Notes under the pieces: generated by a model | What the model was told of the DNA's origin: nothing | The model's input: only the letters and a program-made list of their open reading frames with translations | The model's database searches: none | Shown here: positions 6,997 to 11,461 of the stretch, one piece after another | Layout: the number at the start of each line of letters is the position of its first letter | How positions within the stretch are numbered: position 1 is the first letter of the stretch | Program-made: the position numbers and the translations under genes | Assembly: GCA_021732545.1 (NCBI GenBank) | Contig: JAKFUW010000185.1 | Coordinates: forward strand, 1-11,461 | DNA length: 11,461 nt | Direction of reading: 5' to 3' | Source of the DNA: Alphaproteobacteria bacterium | Lineage (GTDB): Bacteria; Pseudomonadota; Alphaproteobacteria; Rickettsiales; UBA3002

Positions 6997-8573
6997 GCGG
7001 CGCTCATTGGCTGTTGTCCTGCCAGCACTTGATCAATCAAGGCGCAGGTTTCCGCGCGGCCATAGAGCGAGATAAATGAACCCATGCGCGGCCCTTGTTC
7101 TTGCCCCAATAAAATTTCATAGAGGGTTTTGAACCAGTCGCGCAGATTCGCGTAACCATGGTTTTTGCCCACGGTAAACACTTCGGTTTGTAAGGCTTCG
7201 GTATCCGCATCGGCGGGGGCGGCGATAATCGCAGATTTTAGCTCATTCAGCGCCGCTTGTTCAGCCGCATTGGCAATGCGATAGTGCTTTGCGGGTTTTA
7301 CAAAATCATGATAATAACGCACGGCATAGCCGACCAGTTGATCCAGTAGCGGGTTGCCTTCGGGCGAAGCGTGAGGCGCATAGCGCGAGATGAATCCCCA
7401 TAAAATGGCAGGGTCTTCCGGGTTGCAGGCGCATGCCAGATTCAGCAATAAATTAAAACTCAAACCCGATATATCAGCGGCAGGCGGCGTGCCTGAATGG
7501 ATATGCCATGCGGGGTTGTCTTGTTGTTCGGGTGCAGTTTGCTCCGGATATTTTGTCAGCCATGTCAGATATTCATCGACGTTTTTGGGGATCACATCAA
7601 AGTGCAAGCGCTTGGCTTTGCGCGGCGATTGGAACATATAAAGCGACAAGCTCTCGGGCGTGCCATAGCTTAGCCATTCGTCAATCGTCAGGCCATTGCC
7701 TTTGGATTTTGAGATTTTCTCACCCTTATCATCCAAAAATAATTCATAGTTAAATTGCTCGGGCGGCGTATTGCCCAAAATGCGGCAGATGGCGGAATAT
7801 AAATTGGCGCTAGCTAAATGGTCTTTGCCATACATTTCATAATCCACACTGAGTGCTGCCCAGCGCATTCCCATATCGGGTTTCCATTGCATTTTCACGC
7901 GGCCACCAGTGACGGGTGAGGTGATCTCGGTGCCATCTTCATCATCGAAGGTGATGGTTCCAGCTTGCGCATCAATCTGTTTCATCGGCACATACAACAC
8001 GCGGCCAGTGCTTGGCGAAATGGGCAGGAATGGCGAATAAGTTGCCTGGCGTTCTGAGCCCAGCGTGGGAAGCATCACCTTCATGATTTTATCATAAGCG
8101 GCAAGCGCACGCAGCAACGTGGCATCATAGACGCCACCCGCATAAAGGTCGGTGGCACTTTTAAATTCATAATCAAACCCGAAGCGATCGAGGAACGCGC
8201 ATAGCCGTGCATTCATATGGTGGCCATAGCTTTCGTGCGTACCAAAGGGGTCGGGTACTTTGGTTAAAGGCTTATGCAAATAATGGTTTAGCATCTCTTG
8301 ATTAGGTAAATTTTCTGGCACTTTGCGCATGCCGTCCATATCATCGGAAATGCAAAAGAGTTTGGTGGGGATATCCGACAGGGTGGTGAAGGCATGGCGC
8401 ACCATGCTGGTGCGCGCCACTTCGCCAAAGGTGCCGATATGCGGCAAACCTGAGGGGCCATATCCCGTTTCAAACAGCACATAGCCTTTCTCAGGCGGTG
8501 CGTTTTGATAGCGTTCCACTAGCTTGCGGGCTTCTTCAAATGGCCAGGATTTAGGGTGCGCGAGATCAATCAT
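6993..8573 (-). CDS. lysS: Lysyl-tRNA synthetase, class I
   Basis: This 526-residue enzyme attaches lysine to tRNA-Lys. It is the class I (archaeal-type) form rather than the class II LysS/LysU of most bacteria. The Rossmann-fold signatures are visible: the HIGH-like PHIGT (residues 44-48) inside GPSGLPHIGTFGE, and the KMSKS-like KISKS (286-290) followed by KGNG. The length is normal for bacterial LysRS1. Class I LysRS is widespread in alphaproteobacteria, which supports the taxonomic reading. The ATG at 8573 starts a normal family N-terminus (the DLAHPKSWPFEEA region) but has no strong ribosome-binding site. The gene is alone on its strand. Its TAA stop overlaps the TAG of the convergent secreted-protein gene, leaving no room for a terminator between them. 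Confidence 0.96.
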   Translation of the reverse strand: MIDLAHPKSWPFEEARKLVERYQNAPPEKGYVLFETGYGPSGLPHIGTFGEVARTSMVRHAFTTLSDIPTKLFCISDDMDGMRKVPENLPNQEMLNHYLHKPLTKVPDPFGTHESYGHHMNARLCAFLDRFGFDYEFKSATDLYAGGVYDATLLRALAAYDKIMKVMLPTLGSERQATYSPFLPISPSTGRVLYVPMKQIDAQAGTITFDDEDGTEITSPVTGGRVKMQWKPDMGMRWAALSVDYEMYGKDHLASANLYSAICRILGNTPPEQFNYELFLDDKGEKISKSKGNGLTIDEWLSYGTPESLSLYMFQSPRKAKRLHFDVIPKNVDEYLTWLTKYPEQTAPEQQDNPAWHIHSGTPPAADISGLSFNLLLNLACACNPEDPAILWGFISRYAPHASPEGNPLLDQLVGYAVRYYHDFVKPAKHYRIANAAEQAALNELKSAIIAAPADADTEALQTEVFTVGKNHGYANLRDWFKTLYEILLGQEQGPRMGSFISLYGRAETCALIDQVLAGQQPMSAA

Positions 8574-8828
8574 CTGTCATTCATAACAGTCGCGCCTTGG
8601 TTTCGCAATAAGTCTTGAGTATAAGTGACGGAATTTAAGGCATAACAAAAGATGATGTCCTCAAGCCTTTCATTTTTTGTTTGTTTTTGGTGAAAGCTTC
8701 CATTACTAACAAGCGTAATGATCCGTTGGTTTTGCACAGATGCGCATTGACGGATTGTCATCAGGCGACAGGCATGATTCAAATGCCCACTTAAGATTTA
8801 AAACCAAAAACGATGGATTATCGGTATC
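8574..8828. other. Divergent intergenic region between lysS and the SPOR-protein gene
   Basis: These 255 bp must carry the promoters of two divergent genes. For lysS (minus strand) a possible pair is TTGTTA (complement of 8643-8648) and TATACT (complement of 8618-8623), but the 19-bp spacing is long. For the plus strand TTGACG (8747-8752) is a good -35-like match without a well-placed -10. A short inverted repeat CATTAC/GTAATG (8701-8706, 8715-8720) is present. A 70-codon minus-strand frame (8570-8782) overlaps the lysS start but looks non-coding. No RNA gene or riboswitch was recognised. Confidence 0.35.
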
Positions 8829-10847
8829 ATGAGCATGATTTCAGCGCGATATTTTCTGGCTATTTCCACCATTTTGATCACAAGTTTTGCGCTAAATGCT
8901 CAAGCCGAAGGTGTCTATTTGTTGCAGCTTGGTTCGTTTGAAAAAAAAGAAGAAGCCAACGCCAAATGGCAATCGCTGCGGGGTAAATATCCGCAGCTGT
9001 TGGGTGAGCTTAATGTTCGTCTGCAAGATGTCACCTTGCCACCGGATAATTTTACCGTCTATCGCACCCAAGCCGGTGCGCTCAAAAGCCGCGCCAATGC
9101 GCAATCGATCTGTGATCGCCTGACTCAAGGCGGCGATGAATGTTATGTGGTGGAAACCGCAATGGTTGCGTCATCATCGGATGAACTCAAGCGCACCCCG
9201 CCGATTGAGCAAGAACCTACTTTTACAACGCGAGCAGAATCGCCCAAAGCATCAGCGCCAACGCCATCTGACATTCCAAAAGCCCTGCCCGCACCTGATG
9301 TGGTGATCCCTGCGGTTGCGGCCACTGATTCTTCGGCAAAGCTTCCTTTTGGAGTAGTCGGCATCGCACCATCGTTAGCGAAAGCACCCGAGTCTGCCAA
9401 AGCGGCAATATCTTCAGCTCCCGCGATACAATCTGCGGTTGATGCGCAAACGCCTGTACCCCCATTGGTCACGGTACCATTGGTGAATCAAGCTGAAGTG
9501 CCAGTGTCGCCTGCGCCCTCTACACGAATCTTATCATCGAAAGAAGCCAAGCTTCAAGCACGCAAGCAGTTAGATAAAATCCCGGAATCTGCGATCCCAA
9601 CATCCGCACCCACTTCGGTTTTGGAGGTTCCCGTCACTCAAGCGGCTGCGCAAGCTCTCGTTGCACCTGAAGCTGATATACCGGTTGCTGAGCCTGAAGA
9701 AGAAGCCAGTTTCTGGTCTACGGTAGGATCACTCGATCCGTTTTCTGATGATGAAACGCCAATTGAAAACGAAAAGACGCCTGAGCTTGCACCTTCGATT
9801 CGTCCGCAAGCGGTGGATATACCTGCGCCGCCCCCGGTTGATAGCGCGATATCTTCCCTTATCGATCAAATTGAATTTATAGATGGCGCACCAACTTCTT
9901 CGGTTTCGACAGCACCAGTGACTGCGGCGCCGATCCTCCCCGATTTACCACCACCTCCACCTGTTTCAGCGGGAGCCAACATTATCATTGCGCAAACGCC
10001 ACCCACCGTTGCCATACCCGTTGCCGCAGCAACGCCGATACCCGTTACACCTGTAATACCTCCACGTCCCGATCTGCCGCCACCGCCGCCTGTTTCGTCT
10101 CAACCTGTCATACCTTCAGTGGCGGATGTAAGCGTATCCGAAGCGGTGCCGGTACCATTGTCGCAAGATCCCATTGTTGAACCTATTATCCCCGCGCGCC
10201 AAACCTACACGCCCCCTATGTCGATGGGCTTGCCTAGCCAGCAAACACCGGGTCGCAAAAGCTTGTGGGCACAGATCAGCTACTTCCCCGATCAGCAAGC
10301 GGCGCTCGCCTATTGGGAGAATTTCCGAAAAGCCAATCCCACCTTCCCGGCAGTTCGCGTGCGCATTACCAACCCCTATGCCATCCAGTCTTCCACGCCG
10401 CAAGTCTCGCTGCGGGTGGGGCCGTTTGATCGTGGCGATTACGTGAAAGATATCTGCGACGAAGTGGAAACGCAGGAGATTTTTTGCAAAGCCGTCACCG
10501 ATCTGGGCGAATCGACCACGGCGCGCACCAACCGCGATCGGATGACGTCGCGCTATGAAAGCTATTATGGTTCTGGCAGTCAATCGGCCACCGAAATGTA
10601 TTGGGTGCAGTTGGGTTCGTTCCTGAGTCCTGGCGATGCCAAAAACGCATGGGCGCAGATGGCGCAAACCTATTCGCCCGCGCTCAACGGCCTAGACCCC
10701 AACGTGGCGCCTCCGGTGATGAGCAGCTCCATGCAGAGCATCTATCGCCTGCGCTCAGGGCCATATCCGTTGCGCAACAAGGCCGATGAGCTCTGTGGCC
10801 GCCTGCGCACCAAAGGAAGCAATTGTTTGATTGTGTTTAGCAGGTAG
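8829..10847 (+). CDS. Secreted protein with three SPOR domains and a long proline-rich linker
   Basis: SPOR domains bind denuded septal peptidoglycan, so a role at the division site is likely. This 672-residue protein has a signal peptide (1-26, ending in NAQA) and no other membrane segment. SPOR 1 follows directly (about 28-112). A low-complexity Pro/Ala/Val-rich linker (about 113-475) separates it from SPOR 2 (about 478-560) and SPOR 3 (about 590-670), which ends the protein. All three share a Q-x-x-x-F start, a central tryptophan and a cysteine pair with nine residues between: C95/C105, C543/C553 and C656/C666. The linker repeats DLPPPPPVS at 372 and 415, with a weaker form at 330. FtsN-type proteins usually have one C-terminal SPOR domain and a membrane anchor, so this is different. 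No clear ribosome-binding site marks the ATG at 8829; the ATG at 8835 is an alternative. The SPOR call is strong; the specific role is inferred. Confidence 0.88.
   Translation: MSMISARYFLAISTILITSFALNAQAEGVYLLQLGSFEKKEEANAKWQSLRGKYPQLLGELNVRLQDVTLPPDNFTVYRTQAGALKSRANAQSICDRLTQGGDECYVVETAMVASSSDELKRTPPIEQEPTFTTRAESPKASAPTPSDIPKALPAPDVVIPAVAATDSSAKLPFGVVGIAPSLAKAPESAKAAISSAPAIQSAVDAQTPVPPLVTVPLVNQAEVPVSPAPSTRILSSKEAKLQARKQLDKIPESAIPTSAPTSVLEVPVTQAAAQALVAPEADIPVAEPEEEASFWSTVGSLDPFSDDETPIENEKTPELAPSIRPQAVDIPAPPPVDSAISSLIDQIEFIDGAPTSSVSTAPVTAAPILPDLPPPPPVSAGANIIIAQTPPTVAIPVAAATPIPVTPVIPPRPDLPPPPPVSSQPVIPSVADVSVSEAVPVPLSQDPIVEPIIPARQTYTPPMSMGLPSQQTPGRKSLWAQISYFPDQQAALAYWENFRKANPTFPAVRVRITNPYAIQSSTPQVSLRVGPFDRGDYVKDICDEVETQEIFCKAVTDLGESTTARTNRDRMTSRYESYYGSGSQSATEMYWVQLGSFLSPGDAKNAWAQMAQTYSPALNGLDPNVAPPVMSSSMQSIYRLRSGPYPLRNKADELCGRLRTKGSNCLIVFSR
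9816..10094 (+). repeat. In-frame proline-rich repeat in the SPOR-protein linker
   Basis: The motif DLPPPPPVS occurs at residues 372-380 and 415-423. A degenerate copy, DIPAPPPVD, lies at 330-338, so the period is 42-43 residues. The nucleotide copies differ at several third positions, so they are not a recent slippage product. The stretches between them are Ala/Pro/Val/Thr-rich with little residue-level similarity. Confidence 0.6.
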
Positions 10848-10939
10848 CTACCAGTCGCCAGTTACCAGTCGCCAGTTACCAGATTTTAGTTCTCAGATAT
10901 ACGCGCCACTTACTGGCGACTGACCACTGACGACTGAAG
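10846..10939. repeat. 14-bp tandem repeat with facing inverted copies downstream of the SPOR gene
   Basis: The unit TACCAGTCGCCAGT occurs twice head to tail (10849-10862, 10863-10876), followed by a partial TACCAG to 10882. After a 29-nt gap come two inverted copies, also 14 bp apart: ACTGGCGACTGACC (10912-10925) and ACTGACGACTGAAG (10926-10939). The first matches the reverse complement of the unit at 11 of 14 positions, the second at 10 of 14. Together they can fold into a long imperfect hairpin of about 28 bp per arm. It begins right at the SPOR stop codon. No T-tract follows, so a standard terminator is not shown. Confidence 0.65.
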
Positions 10940-11144
10940 ACTTTCTCATCAGAATGCATAAAATTGTATTTATTTTATAGCGCCCCCAATTCCCTTTTAT
11001 GTTAAAATCACGATTAATATATTGATTTTATTTAAATAATCTTGATTTTAAATCCCGCACACACCCTCCCCAACTCCCAGCCATTGTCATCAAATCGTAA
11101 CATGGGAGTGATAGTATCGGTAAGGTAAGGAGAAAGTGTGAGAT
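10940..11144. other. AT-rich intergenic region with three evenly spaced TGATTTTA blocks
   Basis: This is the rest of the 297-bp gap between the SPOR gene and the 104-aa gene. The stretch 10960-11053 is very AT-rich. The 8-mer TGATTTTA lies at 11023-11030 and 11043-11050, and its reverse complement TAAAATCA lies at 11003-11010, all exactly 20 bp apart. This could be an operator array or an AT-rich upstream element, but chance is possible in such biased sequence. No RNA gene was recognised. AAGGAG (11127-11132) is the ribosome-binding site of the next gene. Confidence 0.35.
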
Positions 11145-11459
11145 ATGGCGCATCCATCAATTTTTGATCCCCCTGTAAATGGTGTAGTGATTCCGAAGGG
11201 TAGTGCCCAGGCGCCCACCGCAAGACGCGCTGATCCACTAACCGCCATTGCTAGGCAGCAACGCGCGGCATGGATAGATCCATTAGATGTCGATTTTACT
11301 GATCGATATAAAATCGGCACCCCAGAATTAGAAGAGGCCAGAAAAATAGCCGCAACATTGCGTGTTCGTTTAAAAAGCGAATTAGCCAATCCTATCAGCT
11401 CACTGATTTTGATGAAACCACCCGCGCAAAAGGAATGGCTGGATAAATTTTACGAGTAA
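11145..11459 (+). CDS. Small protein of unknown function
   Basis: I do not recognise this 104-residue protein. It has no signal peptide, membrane segment or cysteine. The first 35 residues are Pro/Ala-rich and probably disordered. Residues 60-104 are charged and look helical (ELEEARKIAATLRVRLKSEL, then KEWLDKFYE). The ATG at 11145 follows AAGGAG at 11127-11132 with a long 12-nt gap. An in-frame TGA at 11139-11141 rules out an upstream start. The stop is at 11457-11459, two bases before the window end, so the frame is complete. The presence of a ribosome-binding site and the sensible composition support coding, but no family or context assigns a role. Confidence 0.6.
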   Translation: MAHPSIFDPPVNGVVIPKGSAQAPTARRADPLTAIARQQRAAWIDPLDVDFTDRYKIGTPELEEARKIAATLRVRLKSELANPISSLILMKPPAQKEWLDKFYE

Positions 11460-11461
11460 TT

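Noticed and set aside
8748..8760. TGAC-GGATT-GTCA inverted repeat as an operator.
   Set aside because: Each arm has only four bases, which is expected by chance, and it is not placed over a convincing promoter.
8570..8782. A 70-codon minus-strand frame ending in an ATGA overlap with the lysS start, as if a small upstream gene or leader peptide.
   Set aside because: Its sequence has no signal, domain or family look, there is no clear ribosome-binding site, and it spans the region where the promoters should lie. The ATGA overlap is probably chance.
9143..9472. Long minus-strand frames under the SPOR-gene linker (also 10116-10667).
   Set aside because: They are antisense shadows of a biased Pro/Ala-rich coding sequence and have no ribosome-binding site or recognisable domain.
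10849..10939. CRISPR-like array.
   Set aside because: The units are only 14 bp, abut without spacers, and have inverted partners; no cas genes are present.

Overview
The window looks like chromosomal DNA of an alphaproteobacterium with a compact genome. This is inferred from gene content and order. The clues are an ftsE gene divergent from an MJ0042/DUF3426 zinc-ribbon protein, an argH-lipoprotein-lysA operon with a TlpA-type thioredoxin divergent from argH, a class I (archaeal-type) lysyl-tRNA synthetase, a TIGR01459-type HAD protein and a SPOR protein carrying CX9C pairs. Base composition is intermediate, roughly half G+C in the genes. No rRNA, tRNA, IS element, CRISPR array or phage gene was seen, and the genus cannot be fixed from this window.

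Layout, left to right. Positions 1-657 (minus) are ftsE, cut by the window edge. A 98-bp divergent spacer leads to a plus-strand pair, a membrane zinc-ribbon protein (756-1553) and hpt (1580-2110). A 96-bp gap with two facing palindromic units separates hpt from the convergent operon argH, lptM-like lipoprotein, lysA, which is read leftward from 5025 to 2207. That operon is tightly coupled: an ATGA overlap joins argH to the lipoprotein gene, and a 14-nt overlap joins the lipoprotein gene to lysA. argH carries an apparent one-base deletion near 3996/3997 that splits the frame. Only 11 bp separates the argH start from the divergent tlpA start (5037-5549). tlpA overlaps the convergent HAD gene (5506-6363) tail to tail by 44 bp. 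A secreted protein of unknown function (6442-6996) follows and shares overlapping stop codons with the convergent lysS (6993-8573). A 255-bp spacer precedes a large secreted three-SPOR-domain protein (8829-10847). A 297-bp AT-rich intergenic region with a 14-bp repeat/inverted-repeat structure comes next, and then a 104-aa gene of unknown function (11145-11459).

Functional themes: ftsE and the SPOR protein both point to septal peptidoglycan and cell division. The LptM-like lipoprotein points to outer-membrane LPS assembly. lysA supplies lysine by decarboxylating diaminopimelate, itself a peptidoglycan precursor; argH makes arginine; lysS charges tRNA-Lys; hpt salvages purines. Most of the window is ordinary core genome. 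The items most worth a second look are the triple-SPOR protein, the argH frameshift, the two intergenic repeat structures and two unrecognised proteins.
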